A DNA stretch of 64,000 nt, taken from assembly GCF_016862395.1 (NCBI RefSeq), contig NZ_BOMW01000012.1, forward strand, positions 186,001-250,000, read 5' to 3'. Source of the stretch: Actinoplanes siamensis (lineage in GTDB: Bacteria; Actinomycetota; Actinomycetes; Mycobacteriales; Micromonosporaceae). The position numbers were made by a program, and so were the translations under genes. A model generated the notes under the pieces. That model did no database searches. It worked only from the letters and a program-made list of their open reading frames with translations, and was not told the DNA's origin. Below are positions 7,280 to 16,202 of this stretch, piece after piece (the stretch's first letter is position 1; every line of letters begins with the position of its first letter).

Positions 7280-8649
7280 CCTCTCGCCGCTTGCGCCCCT
7301 TCGCCGCGGCGCCGGCTGCGCGCTCCCGCCGGGCGGTCAGCCTGGTGCTGGCCGTGGGCCTGATCGTTCCGGCGTTGCCCGCTCCGGCCGCCTCCGCCGC
7401 CGCCTCGGGTGTTTCGGCCGCTTCGGCCGCTTCGGCCGTTTCCGCCGCTTCGGCCGTTTCCGCCGCTTCGGCCGCTTCGGCCGTTTCGGGTGCGGAGATC
7501 CCGTGCCCGCATCCGAAGATCGTCAAGCCGAGCGCGCCGCCGCGGCCCGTTCCGCCGCCCGCCGACCCGCAGGCGATGCGGGTCGGCGGCGACGCGCTGG
7601 CCACCCACGGCCTGGTCATCCCGGCCGGGGCGAAGCAGCCGCCGGCCGTCACCGCGACCACCTGGATGGTGTCCGATCTGGACACCGGCGAGGTGCTCGG
7701 CGCCTGCGGCCCGCACGTCCCGCAGACCCCGGCCAGCGTGCAGAAGACACTGCTGGCCGCCACCGCGATCGACAAGCTGGACCCGAGGAAGAAGGTCACC
7801 ATCGTCCAGAGTGACCTGGAGATCGAACCGAACAGCTCGGCGGTCGGCATCGTGGCCGGCGGGACGTACCCGGTCTCCACCCTCTGGCTCGGGCTGCTGC
7901 TCAACTCCGGCAACGACGCGGCCAACGCGCTGGCCCGGATGGCCGGCGGCGGCGGTCCCGACGGCGTGGCCAGGACCGTGGCGGCGATGAACGCCAAGGC
8001 GGCCGAGCTGGGCGCCTTGCAGACGCACGCGGTGACCCCGTCCGGATTGGACGGCAAGGGGCAGTTCACCAGCGCGTACGATCTGGCGCTGATCGCCCGG
8101 GTGGATTTCGCCAACGCGGACTTCCGCAAGTACGTGCTGACCAGGAGCGCGCAGATGCCCGCGCAGCGGGCGCGCAAGGTGGCCGGGTTCCAGTTCCAGA
8201 ACGAGAACAAGCTGATCTACAACTATCCGGGCGCGCTGGGCGGCAAGACCGGGTTCACCACGATCGCGCGGCACAGCTACGTGGGCGCGGCCCAGCGCGA
8301 CGGGCGGCGGCTGGTGGTCACGCTGCTCGGCGCCGAGGCGGCGCCCCTGCGCGGCTGGCAGCAGGGGGCGGCCCTGCTGGACTGGGGTTTCACCCAGCCC
8401 GCAGGCTCCTCGGTGGGCCACCTGGTGACACCGGCGGAGGTGGCGGCGTCGGCGGCCGCTGCCGCCGCTGCGAGAGGCGCCACCGCGGAGAAGGCGACAG
8501 CGCCCGGGCCGGGGGTGGCCGCCGGTCCGGCGAGCCGCTCGCACGGATGGTCGGTGCTGGTCGCCGGCACGGTGGCGGTGGCGCTCACCGCCCTCCCCGT
8601 GCTCCTCCTGCTCACCCAACGACGCCGCCGCCGCAAAAGCCGCGACTGA
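7276..8649 (+). CDS. D-alanyl-D-alanine carboxypeptidase (PBP, S11-like)
   Basis: 457 residues. It has the three penicillin-binding motifs: SVQK at 154-157 (nucleophile Ser154), SGN at 211-213 and KTG at 324-326. An N-terminal hydrophobic segment (20-40) acts as signal or anchor, and a C-terminal helix (about 427-448) ends in a run of Arg/Lys, a membrane stop. It would trim the terminal D-Ala of peptidoglycan stem peptides outside the membrane. A Ser/Ala/Val tandem repeat lies at 46-71. The GTG at 7276 overlaps the upstream stop and has GGAGGCGGG before it; a TTG at 7270 is an alternative. Confidence 0.88.
   Translation: MTSRRLRPFAAAPAARSRRAVSLVLAVGLIVPALPAPAASAAASGVSAASAASAVSAASAVSAASAASAVSGAEIPCPHPKIVKPSAPPRPVPPPADPQAMRVGGDALATHGLVIPAGAKQPPAVTATTWMVSDLDTGEVLGACGPHVPQTPASVQKTLLAATAIDKLDPRKKVTIVQSDLEIEPNSSAVGIVAGGTYPVSTLWLGLLLNSGNDAANALARMAGGGGPDGVARTVAAMNAKAAELGALQTHAVTPSGLDGKGQFTSAYDLALIARVDFANADFRKYVLTRSAQMPAQRARKVAGFQFQNENKLIYNYPGALGGKTGFTTIARHSYVGAAQRDGRRLVVTLLGAEAAPLRGWQQGAALLDWGFTQPAGSSVGHLVTPAEVAASAAAAAAARGATAEKATAPGPGVAAGPASRSHGWSVLVAGTVAVALTALPVLLLLTQRRRRRKSRD
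7411..7488 (+). repeat. 9-base tandem repeat coding Ser-Ala-Ala/Val
   Basis: Twenty-six codons built from near-identical units of TCGGCCGCT and TCGGCCGTT or TCCGCCGCT, giving SAA and SAV triplets. It sits between the export signal and the catalytic domain of the carboxypeptidase. Unit number could change by slippage without breaking the frame. Confidence 0.8.
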
Positions 8650-8842
8650 CCCCGCAAGACCCGGGTCCCCAACACGCGTAGCCGAGCCGGCACCCCCCAC
8701 CCGGAAGCCGAGCCTGCGCCCACGCGACGCCCAGCCGACCCGGGCCCGCGGCGCGCCTCCCGTTCCCGGCTGGTGCCCAGGGGTGTCTCGCGGGCGGGAG
8801 AGAGCATGGGGCCGGCGGGGTTTGCCGGCGGGAAGAGCCGAG

Positions 8843-9343
8843 TCAGGCGGCGATCAGGCCGAACACCCAGATGACCGCGATCGCCAGGGCCGCGGCGAAC
8901 TCGACGAGCAGGGAGAGGCCGACGGCGGCCAGGGCCCGCCGGGTGGAGGGCCAGGCCTGATCGGCCCCGAGGCGCATCGCCTCCATCGCGTACACGCCCA
9001 GCAGGAAGCCGAGCAGCAGGCCCACCACCGGCACCACGAAGAAGCCGATCAGGCCGAGCACCCCGCCCACCAGCAGGGTCCCGGTGGGCAGGCCGGAGTC
9101 CTTGAGCTTGCGGCCCGGCCAGACGAACTTGACCACCAGACCGGCGCCGGCCACCACCGTGGCCAGCGCCAGGACCAGCCACTTCGCGGCGGCGCCGGCG
9201 TCCGACAGCAGCACCCAGAGCAGCACACCGGCCCAGCTCAGCAGCAGGCCCGGGATGACCGGCAGGACCACTCCCAGCACGCCGGCCAGGATCAGCACAC
9301 CGGAGATGGCGTTGACGGCGGTGGTGCTGTCGCTCAGGTCCAT
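8843..9343 (-). CDS. DUF456 membrane protein
   Basis: 166 residues, almost entirely hydrophobic, with about five membrane helices (roughly 12-40, 50-68, 82-115, 140-165). The early segment GVLILAGVLGVVLPVIPGLLL with its GxxLPxxPG turn is the DUF456 signature. Function of the family is unknown; it occurs widely in actinobacteria as a small inner-membrane protein. The ATG is at 9343. It diverges from the sigma factor at 9617 with 273 bases between them. The 193 bases after its stop contain no gene that I can support. Confidence 0.82.
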   Translation of the reverse strand: MDLSDSTTAVNAISGVLILAGVLGVVLPVIPGLLLSWAGVLLWVLLSDAGAAAKWLVLALATVVAGAGLVVKFVWPGRKLKDSGLPTGTLLVGGVLGLIGFFVVPVVGLLLGFLLGVYAMEAMRLGADQAWPSTRRALAAVGLSLLVEFAAALAIAVIWVFGLIAA

Positions 9344-9616
9344 GCGGCACACCCTGCCGCACCACGCGGAAACCCTCAACCGGGGGCTCCGGCCGCCGAT
9401 CGACTCGGGCATCGCCCCCGGGAACGGGCGGCCGGACGGCGCCGGAGCCGGTGGCGCGGCACGCGGGGCGAGCTCACCGCAATTCCCGGGGCGTTCGCGT
9501 GCAACCGGAGGGCAACTGTGCGTGACCTTCTCCCGCACCTCCGTGACCGCAGAGTTTCTCCCTGTCAGCCGGTGCCCTCCCAGCAACGGGCGCCGACAAC
9601 AACCGGGGGAAACGAC

Positions 9617-10534
9617 ATGACCAGCACCGTGACGACCGCTGCCGACCTCGCCGCCGACACCGCTCCCGCGACGCCGGTTCTCTCCGCTGCCGAGCAGGAG
9701 GAGCTGATCCGCACGCACATGCCGCTCGTCGGGCACCTGGTGCGGGACATGCTCAGCCGGATCCCCAACCACATCCACCGCGACGACCTGACCAGCGCCG
9801 GCCTGCACGCGCTGGTCACCGCGGCGCGTGGCTGGGACCGGGAGCGCGGCGTCCCGTTCCACCGCTTCGCCGGCACCCGGATCCGTGGCGCGCTCCTGGA
9901 CGAGCTGCGCGCGCTGGACTGGGCCACCCGGTCGGTACGGTCGAAGGCCCGCAACACCGACGTGACCCGCCAGAACCTGACCACCAGCCTCGGGCGGACC
10001 CCGACGCCGGAGGAGCTGGCCCAGGCGCTCGGCACCACCACCTCCGAGCTGCACCAGACCGACACCGACGTGCAGCGCGCCACCGTGCTGTCGCTGCAGG
10101 GCTTCACCACCAGCAGCGCGGACGAGCTGGTCACCGAGCGTACGCCCGGCCCGGAGGAGATGCTGCTGCGCCGCGAGCAGATCGGCTACCTGCACCACGC
10201 GATCGAGTCGCTGCCGGACCGGCTGCAGACCGTGGTGACCGAGTACTTCCTGTACGAGCGCCCGATGGCGGACATCGCCAAGGATCTCGGCGTCACCGAG
10301 TCGCGTGTCTCCCAGCTGCGCGCCGAGGCGCTGTCGCTGCTGCGTGACGGCCTGAACACCCACCTCGACCCGGAGCTGGCCCCGGTGCCGGAGAACCCGG
10401 ACAGCATCACGGCCCGCCGGCGCGCGTCGTACTACGCCAGCATCGCCGGCAACACCACTCTGCACAGCCGGCTGGCGATGACCAACGCCAACGGGCACAC
10501 CGCCATCGGACGCGGTCAGCGACCGGCGGCCTGA
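9617..10534 (+). CDS. WhiG/FliA-type sigma factor (paralogue 1)
   Basis: 305 residues with sigma-70 regions 2, 3 and 4 and no region 1.1. Region 2 contains DDLTSAGLHALVTAARGWD and FAGTRIRGALLDELRALDW, region 3 RTPTPEELAQALG, and region 4 PMADIAKDLGVTESRVSQLR. This is the group of sigma factors directing flagellar (FliA) or sporulation (WhiG) genes. The tail beyond about 250 carries ARRRASYYASIAG, shared with the paralogue at 15192-16043. The ATG at 9617 follows GGGGGA. A strong terminator ends the gene. Which process it governs cannot be told from this window. Confidence 0.88.
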   Translation: MTSTVTTAADLAADTAPATPVLSAAEQEELIRTHMPLVGHLVRDMLSRIPNHIHRDDLTSAGLHALVTAARGWDRERGVPFHRFAGTRIRGALLDELRALDWATRSVRSKARNTDVTRQNLTTSLGRTPTPEELAQALGTTTSELHQTDTDVQRATVLSLQGFTTSSADELVTERTPGPEEMLLRREQIGYLHHAIESLPDRLQTVVTEYFLYERPMADIAKDLGVTESRVSQLRAEALSLLRDGLNTHLDPELAPVPENPDSITARRRASYYASIAGNTTLHSRLAMTNANGHTAIGRGQRPAA

Positions 10535-10543
10535 TCATCCGAA

Positions 10544-10575
10544 GGGCTCGGCGTCACGACGCCGAGCCCTTTTTT
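10544..10575 (+). terminator. Rho-independent terminator after the sigma factor
   Basis: GGGCTCGGCGTC (10544-10555) pairs with GACGCCGAGCCC (10558-10569), followed by six T bases. This is a classical intrinsic terminator, rare in such GC-rich genomes. Confidence 0.9.
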
Positions 10576-10599
10576 GTTGTACGCGGCTATCGTGACGTT

Positions 10600-11433
10600 A
10601 TGGGAGATTTCGTGGTGGCGCCCGCCGGTGTCGACGATCTCGGACTGATCGCGCAGTGGGCCGCCGCCGAGGGCTGGCTGCCGGGCGACGGTGACGAGCG
10701 GCTGTTCTTCCCGGTCGACCCGGGCGGCTTCCTCGTGGGCCGGCTGGACGGGCTGGTGGTGTCGTCGATCTCGGCGGTGCGGCAGGGCACCGGACACGGG
10801 TTCCTCGGGTTCTATTTGACCGCTCCCGATCAGCGTGGCCGCGGATACGGACTGCGTACCTGGCAGGCCGGGATGCGGCGGCTCGCCGGCCGGCACATCG
10901 GCCTCGACGGCGTGGTGGCCCAGCAGGACAATTACCGCAAGTCCGGGTTCCGGCACGCCTGGAACAACCTCCGGTTCCGCGGGACCGCCCGGGTGCAGGC
11001 CGCTGTGCCGGGGACCGCGCCGGTGGACGTACGACGGCTCGGCTTCGAGGATCTGGCCGCCTACGATCGGCGGTTCTTCCCGGCCCGGCGGGATACCTTC
11101 CTGGCGTTGTGGATCTCCGCGCCGGGGCACCGGGCGCTGGCCGTCCTCCGCGACGGCAAGCTCGCCGGGCTCGGGGTGGGACGGCCGGCCGGGCCGGTGG
11201 TCCGGATCGGCCCGCTGCACGCCGACACCCCGGAGATAGCGGCGCGGCTCCTGGGCGCGCTCGCGTCCGGCCCGGTCGTCCTGGACGTGCCCGACCGCAA
11301 CCGGGACGGCGTCGAGCTCGCCCGCGCGGCCGGTCTGGAACAGATCTCCGAGACCGCCCGGATGTACACCGGCGAACCACCGGACATCGACGTCCGCGGC
11401 ATTTATTCGGTGGCGAGCCTGGAGCTCGGCTGA
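10600..11433 (+). CDS. GNAT-family N-acetyltransferase, two-domain
   Basis: 277 residues. The first half is a GNAT acetyltransferase: beta strands around SISAVRQGTGHGFLGFYLT followed by the acetyl-CoA loop DQRGRGYGLRTW (Q-x-x-G-x-G/A-type). The second half (about 135-277) is a C-terminal domain usual in this subgroup and often a second, degenerate GNAT fold (HRALAVLRDGKLAGLGVGRP). The acceptor is unknown. The methyltransferase gene starts 12 bases after the stop, so the two probably form an operon. Confidence 0.82.
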   Translation: MGDFVVAPAGVDDLGLIAQWAAAEGWLPGDGDERLFFPVDPGGFLVGRLDGLVVSSISAVRQGTGHGFLGFYLTAPDQRGRGYGLRTWQAGMRRLAGRHIGLDGVVAQQDNYRKSGFRHAWNNLRFRGTARVQAAVPGTAPVDVRRLGFEDLAAYDRRFFPARRDTFLALWISAPGHRALAVLRDGKLAGLGVGRPAGPVVRIGPLHADTPEIAARLLGALASGPVVLDVPDRNRDGVELARAAGLEQISETARMYTGEPPDIDVRGIYSVASLELG

Positions 11434-11445
11434 TTTATTGCGGGC

Positions 11446-12177
11446 ATGCCTGACGCCTTGTTCGCCCATCCCCGGCTGGCCCCGCTGTACGACTCCTTCG
11501 ATCGCGATCGCGGCGACCTCCCGGCGTACCTGGAGATCGTCGAGGCGCTGCGGCCGGCGCGGATCATCGACGTCGGGTGCGGGACCGGGACGCTCGCGGT
11601 GCTGCTCGCCGAGCTCGGCTACACCGTGACCGGGGCGGATCCGGCGGCGGCCTCGCTCGCGGTGGCGCGGGCCAAGTCGTCGGCTGTCGACTGGGTGCAC
11701 GCCGGGGCGGGCGATCTCCGGGACGGTTCGTACGACCTGGCGCTGATGACCGGGAATGTCGCCCAGGTGTTCGTCACCGACGAGGAGTGGAGTGCCGCGC
11801 TGCGCGGGATCCGGCGGGTGCTGCGGGACGGCGGGCATCTGGTGTTCGAGGCGCGGCGGCCGGAGTTCCGGGCCTGGGAGGAGTGGGCCGCGGACACCGC
11901 GCCGGTGACCCGGGAGATCCCCGGGGCCGGGCTGGTCGAGCGGCGCCTGACCGTCACCGACGTCCGGTTGCCGCTCGTCACCTTCCGCACGGAGTTCCGT
12001 TTCCACGCCGACGGGACGGTGCTGACCTCCGACTCCACCCTGCGGTTCCGGTCGCCTGCGGAGATCGAGGAGGCGCTGGGTACGGCCGGATTCGAGGTTC
12101 TCGATGTCCGGGAGGCGCCGGACCGCCCCGGCCGCGAGAACGTCTTCGTGGCCGGGGCGGTCTGTTCACCCCAGTGA
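11446..12177 (+). CDS. Class I SAM-dependent methyltransferase
   Basis: 243 residues. Motif I is IIDVGCGTGTLAVLLAELG (about 43-61), the acidic end of beta 2 is GADPA, and motif post-II is DLALMTGNVAQV. The middle GIRRVLRDGGHLVFEAR is the usual motif III region. The substrate is not predictable. Its last 12 bases overlap the end of the convergent HelR-like gene, so both reading frames share sequence at their 3' ends. Confidence 0.85.
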   Translation: MPDALFAHPRLAPLYDSFDRDRGDLPAYLEIVEALRPARIIDVGCGTGTLAVLLAELGYTVTGADPAAASLAVARAKSSAVDWVHAGAGDLRDGSYDLALMTGNVAQVFVTDEEWSAALRGIRRVLRDGGHLVFEARRPEFRAWEEWAADTAPVTREIPGAGLVERRLTVTDVRLPLVTFRTEFRFHADGTVLTSDSTLRFRSPAEIEEALGTAGFEVLDVREAPDRPGRENVFVAGAVCSPQ

Positions 12178-14442
12178 GGACAGCACCGCGGGGAGCGGGG
12201 CCGTGTGCAGGACGCCGAGGCGTTGGGTGGCCCGGGTGACCGCGACGTAGAGGTCGGAGAGGCCGCGCGGGCTCTCCGCCACGATCTCGTCCGGGCAGAC
12301 CACCAGAACGGAGTCGAACTCCAGGCCCTTGGCCTGCCGCACGGTCATCAGCACCACGTGGTTGAGCAGGTCGGGCTGCTCCCCCACGGCGGCGCCCGGG
12401 ACGGCCGCGACGACCTCGGCGCCCAGCCACGGCTCGAGCCGCGCGGGCACCAGGACGCCGACCCGGCCCGGCTCGACGGCGGCGGCCTCCTTGCGTACGT
12501 CCGCGATCAGCTCCTCGGCGAGCGCGTCCACCGGCACGCGCCGCGCCCACGGGTTCACCCCCGCCGAACGGACCGAGCGCGGCGGCTTGAGGCCGGGACC
12601 CACCTCGGCCAGGACGTCCGCGGCGATCGCCATCACCTCGGCCGGAGTCCGGTAGTTGACGCTCAGCTCGACCAGACGCCAGCGCTGCCCGACGTACGGC
12701 TCGAAGACCTGCTCCCAGGTGGTGCTGCCGGCCGGCTCGGAGGTCTGCGCGACGTCGCCGACCACCGTCATCGACCGGCTCGGGCAGCGGCGCATCAGCA
12801 GCCGCCAGGCCATCGGCGACAGCTCCTGCGCCTCGTCGACGATCACGTGGCCGAACACCCAGGTGCGGTCGGCCGCCGCCCGCTCGGCGGCGGTGCGGGT
12901 GTCCAGCTCCTCGTGCCGTTCGACGAAGGTGCTCGCGTCGACCACGTCGATCGCGGAGAGGATCTCCTCCTCGACGTCCTCGAAGTCCAGCGAGCGAGAG
13001 CCCTCGACGATCTCCAGCACGCCCTCGGCGTACTCGATGGCGGCCTCCCGCTGCCGGGCCTGTTCCCGCTTCTTCAGGGTGTCGTCGACCCCGAGCAACT
13101 CGGCCAGCTCGTCGAGCAGCGGCACGTCGGCCGGTGTCCACCGGGCCGAGCGGTCCCGCAGCAGCGACGGCGGCAGCCCCGCGGACTCCAGCCGGTCCGC
13201 GTCGGTGAGCAGATCGCGCAGCACCTGGCGGGGGGTCAGCACCGGCCAGCAGTCGAACAGCGCCTGCTGCACGTCGATGTCCTCGCGCAGCTCCCGCCGG
13301 GTCTCCGCGAGATCCGCCTCGGAGAGCAGGTTCTCCCCGCCCAGCGGGTCGGCGCCGATCCGCTCGGCGATCTGCAGCGACAGCGCGTGGATCGCCTCGG
13401 TCACGAAGATCGCGCGAGCCACGTTGTGCGGGCGGCCGGACCTGCGGGCGACGGCCCGGGCGTCCTCGACCACCGCCCGCTCGATCCGCAGCGGGTAGCC
13501 GTCGTGGTCCACCTCGACGAAGGTGCCCGGCACGGTCTGCCGGTCGGCGACTGCGTTCTCCAGCGCCGGCAGCATCAGGGCCTGGTCGCCCTTGATCGCC
13601 GTGACCGCGTCCGGCTCGGCGCCGCGGGCGCGCACGCCGGGGAACATGTCGCCGAGGGTGGCCAGCAGCACGCCGGTCTCGGCGAGCGACGGCAGCACCT
13701 GCGAGATGTAGCGCAGGAACGTGGTGTTCGGGCCGAGGATCAGCACACCGGACCGGGTGAGCTGCTCCCGGTACGTGTACAGCAGGTACGCCGCGCGGTG
13801 CAGCGCCACAGCGGTCTTGCCGGTGCCCGGCCCGCCCTGCACGACGAGCGCGCCGGCCAGCCCGGAACGGATCACCTCGTCCTGTTCGGCCTGGATCGTC
13901 TCGACGATGTCGCGCATCCGGCCGGTACGGTTCGCGGTGAGCGCGGAGAGCAGCGCGGCCTCGCCGGTCACGTCCTCCCGGCCGGCGCCGCCGACCGCCT
14001 CCAGGTCGAGGACCTCGTCGTCGATGCCGGTGAGCACCCGGCCGCGGGTGCGCAGGTGCCGGCGCCGGGTGACACCGTCCGGATTGACCGCGGTGGCGAG
14101 GTAGAACGGCCGGGCCGCGGGCGCCCGCCAGTCGACCAGCAACGGGTCCTGGTCGCGGTTCTCGGCGAAGAGCCCGATCCGGCCGACGTAGCGCTCCGTG
14201 CCGGTGGTGAAGTCGAGACGGCCGAAGCACAGGCCGTTCTCGACGGAATTCATCTGGGCGAGCTGCTCGGTGTAGTGGGCGCGGGTGGCCTCGCGCTGGG
14301 TGCGGCCCTGCGGGGTGCCGCCCCCCTCGAGCAGGATCGCCTTGAGCCGGCTGTCGGCCTGCTCACGCAGCTGGTCCAGCCGCTGGTAGAGCGCGGTCAA
14401 GTACGCCTGCTCGGAAACGGCGTCGGCGTTCGAGCTTGACAA
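12166..14442 (-). CDS. HelD/HelR-type ATPase of the UvrD/Rep superfamily
   Basis: About 758 residues. Walker A is QGGPGTGKTAVALHRAAYLL (about 207-226), a later IVDEAQELSPM box is Walker B, with NYRTPAEVM and VTRATQRLGVL as helicase motifs IV-VI. An N-terminal coiled coil (LYQRLDQLREQADSRLKAIL) precedes it. Such proteins recycle stalled RNA polymerase, and HelR members protect it from rifamycins in actinomycetes. The start is uncertain: a TTG at 14442 has AAAAGGGG 7 bases upstream and is preferred; an ATG at 14466 has no ribosome site. An inverted repeat lies just before. No rifamycin-associated element is recognised. Confidence 0.85.
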   Translation of the reverse strand: MSSSNADAVSEQAYLTALYQRLDQLREQADSRLKAILLEGGGTPQGRTQREATRAHYTEQLAQMNSVENGLCFGRLDFTTGTERYVGRIGLFAENRDQDPLLVDWRAPAARPFYLATAVNPDGVTRRRHLRTRGRVLTGIDDEVLDLEAVGGAGREDVTGEAALLSALTANRTGRMRDIVETIQAEQDEVIRSGLAGALVVQGGPGTGKTAVALHRAAYLLYTYREQLTRSGVLILGPNTTFLRYISQVLPSLAETGVLLATLGDMFPGVRARGAEPDAVTAIKGDQALMLPALENAVADRQTVPGTFVEVDHDGYPLRIERAVVEDARAVARRSGRPHNVARAIFVTEAIHALSLQIAERIGADPLGGENLLSEADLAETRRELREDIDVQQALFDCWPVLTPRQVLRDLLTDADRLESAGLPPSLLRDRSARWTPADVPLLDELAELLGVDDTLKKREQARQREAAIEYAEGVLEIVEGSRSLDFEDVEEEILSAIDVVDASTFVERHEELDTRTAAERAAADRTWVFGHVIVDEAQELSPMAWRLLMRRCPSRSMTVVGDVAQTSEPAGSTTWEQVFEPYVGQRWRLVELSVNYRTPAEVMAIAADVLAEVGPGLKPPRSVRSAGVNPWARRVPVDALAEELIADVRKEAAAVEPGRVGVLVPARLEPWLGAEVVAAVPGAAVGEQPDLLNHVVLMTVRQAKGLEFDSVLVVCPDEIVAESPRGLSDLYVAVTRATQRLGVLHTAPLPAVLSSLG

Positions 14443-14476
14443 AATCGCCCCTTTTCGTGCTATCATTCCGGCCGTC

Positions 14477-14498
14477 GGCAACCAATTACTTGGTTGCC
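14477..14498. promoter_or_regulatory. Perfect inverted repeat in the helR-like leader
   Basis: GGCAACCAA (14477-14485), TTAC, TTGGTTGCC (14490-14498). On the gene's strand it is followed by a possible -10 (TAGCAC) 17 bases after TTGGTT, so it may be an operator over a promoter. On the other strand it is followed by TTTT and could fold as a terminator. Either role is inference. Confidence 0.5.
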
Positions 14499-14629
14499 TT
14501 TTCTGTTTACGGCAAACGACCAGAATAGCTGAACGCCCAGGGGTTACGGCCGCGGCGGCAAGTGTCCGGAAGTAGTCAAGGACACGCCGGAGCCGTTACG
14601 CGGGACGGCGTGGCGGGATTAAGCCCGTC

Positions 14630-15136
14630 ATGGACATCAACACCCCGTACCGCCGGCTTGCCGTCCTCGCCCTCGCCGCCGTCTCCGCTCTCGGCGTCAC
14701 CGCCGCCTGCTCCTCCGGCGACGACGACAAGGCGAACGCCGCTGCCGCCGGCGGCCCGGAGCCGAAGACCGTCGACGGCGCCAAGGCCGCGGCGCAGACC
14801 GTGTTCGACAGGTTCAGCGGTGGCGACTTCGCCGGCGCCTGGGACATGTACACCTCGGCCGGCAAGCAGGCGATCAGCAAGGACGACTACGTCAAGCTGA
14901 ACCAGGCGTGCTCCCGCAAGGGGCTGGCGATCCAGCTCACCAGTGCCCGGATGGAGGGGGCCGACAAGGCCATCGTGATCGCCAAGCAGCTGGTCGCGGC
15001 CCAGTCGTACACCATGGTCTACGAGAACGGCGCCTGGAAGCTGGAGCCGGCCGCGGAGGGCCTGGCGCTCTACAAGATGGGCGCGGCCAAGGCGATCGCC
15101 GCCCAGAAGAAGGCAGGCACCTGCGCCAACGCATGA
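14630..15136 (+). CDS. Exported lipoprotein, NTF2-like/DUF4878-like
   Basis: 168 residues. The signal peptide (about 1-26) ends in the lipobox VTAAC, so the mature protein is lipid-anchored outside the membrane at Cys27, followed by an acidic SSGDDD stretch. The body (about 48-150) resembles the small alpha/beta NTF2-like fold seen in actinobacterial lipoproteins (AAAQTVFDRFSGGDFAGAWDMY, shown in part, and MVYENGAWKLEP). No catalytic residues are evident. It stands alone, converging on the second sigma factor across a strong hairpin. Confidence 0.78.
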   Translation: MDINTPYRRLAVLALAAVSALGVTAACSSGDDDKANAAAAGGPEPKTVDGAKAAAQTVFDRFSGGDFAGAWDMYTSAGKQAISKDDYVKLNQACSRKGLAIQLTSARMEGADKAIVIAKQLVAAQSYTMVYENGAWKLEPAAEGLALYKMGAAKAIAAQKKAGTCANA

Positions 15137-15142
15137 TCTTCC

Positions 15143-15177
15143 GCCGGGGCCCGCCGCGCACCGCGGCGGGCCCCGGC
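15143..15177. terminator. 16-bp hairpin between convergent genes
   Basis: A perfect 16-bp stem (15143-15158 with 15162-15177) and a CAC loop lie between the lipoprotein stop and the sigma factor stop. It is very stable and symmetric, so it may terminate both transcripts. Confidence 0.75.
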
Positions 15178-15191
15178 CGCGCACCGAGTTC

Positions 15192-16043
15192 CTAGGCCGC
15201 CACCGGCAGGCCGTCCGGGCCGGTCAGGGCCAGCCGGCTGCGCAGCGTGCCGCGGCTGGCGATCCGGTCGTAGTACGCCGCCCGGCGCCGGGCCACGCAC
15301 CCCTCCTTGGGCGGGTTCTGCGCGGCTAGCGCCGGGTCCAGGTGGGTGTTCAGCCCGTCCCGCAGCAACACCAGGGCCTCGGCGCGCAGCTGCGACACCC
15401 GGGACTCGCTGACACCCAGCTCGGCGGCGATGTCGGCCATCGGCCGCTCGCCGAAGAAGTAACCCTCGACGACCACGCGCAACCGGTCCGGCAGCGCGTC
15501 GACGGCGTGCCGCAGGTAGCCGAGCCGCTCCCGGCGGATGAGCATCTCCTCCGGCCCGGCCCCCGGCTCGGTGACGATGTCGTCGGCCGTGGCGGTGGTG
15601 AAGCCCTGGAGGCTGAACACCGTGGCGCGGTGCACGTCGTCCTCGGCGTGCTCGATGTCCTCGACCGTACAGCCCAGCCGCTCGGCGATCTCCGGCACGG
15701 TCGGGGTGCGGCCCAGCTCGGCGGTCAGCTCCTCGCGGGCCGAGTCGGTCCGGCGGGCGCGCTGGCGGACCGAGCGGCTCGCCCAGTCCAGCCCGCGCAG
15801 CTCGTCCAGCAGGGCGCCGCGCACCCGGGCCGCGGCGAACCGGGGGAACGGGACACCCCGCTCCGCGTCGAAACCGCGAGCGGCGGCGACCAGGGCGGCG
15901 TACCCGGCGGACAGCAGGTCATCGCGGTTGACGTGGGCGGGGACCCGGGCCAGCATCTCGCGGACCAGGTGCCCGACGAGCGGCATGTTCGCTCGCACGA
16001 TGTCCTCACGACGCCGATCGACGGCAGATGCCTCACCGTTCAT
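15192..16043 (-). CDS. WhiG/FliA-type sigma factor (paralogue 2)
   Basis: 283 residues and clearly related to the product of 9617-10534: both share MPLVGHLVR, RDDL.SAG, GVPF.RFA, RGALLDELR.LDWA, FSLQGFTT or LSLQGFTT, PMADIA.(D/E)LGV.ESRVSQLRAEAL and LLRDGLNTHLDP. The ATG at 16043 has GAGGAG upstream. It has the same domain order (regions 2, 3, 4 and a tail with RRRAAYYDRIASRGTLRSRL). The two genes face opposite directions about 5 kb apart, which fits an old local duplication. It diverges from the DEAD-box helicase over 159 bases. Confidence 0.88.
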   Translation of the reverse strand: MNGEASAVDRRREDIVRANMPLVGHLVREMLARVPAHVNRDDLLSAGYAALVAAARGFDAERGVPFPRFAAARVRGALLDELRGLDWASRSVRQRARRTDSAREELTAELGRTPTVPEIAERLGCTVEDIEHAEDDVHRATVFSLQGFTTATADDIVTEPGAGPEEMLIRRERLGYLRHAVDALPDRLRVVVEGYFFGERPMADIAAELGVSESRVSQLRAEALVLLRDGLNTHLDPALAAQNPPKEGCVARRRAAYYDRIASRGTLRSRLALTGPDGLPVAA

Positions 16044-16202
16044 CAGGGGTCTCCTCAGTACCGGCCGGAGTGGGGGCGTCCCGGCGCTGAGGAAAAAGAT
16101 CTGCGAGGCTGAGTGCGAAACGGTTCCCTGCCGGGTGCAGAGAGGTTGCCAAGGGCGACCAGTAGGATTGATCTCCAACTGACCTACGGAGAGTTACCCC
16201 CG

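Noticed and set aside
14482..14629. Rifamycin-associated element upstream of the HelR-like gene
   Set aside because: The leader contains a different dyad (GGCAACCAA); I could not find the expected inverted repeat of that element, so induction by rifamycins is not claimed.
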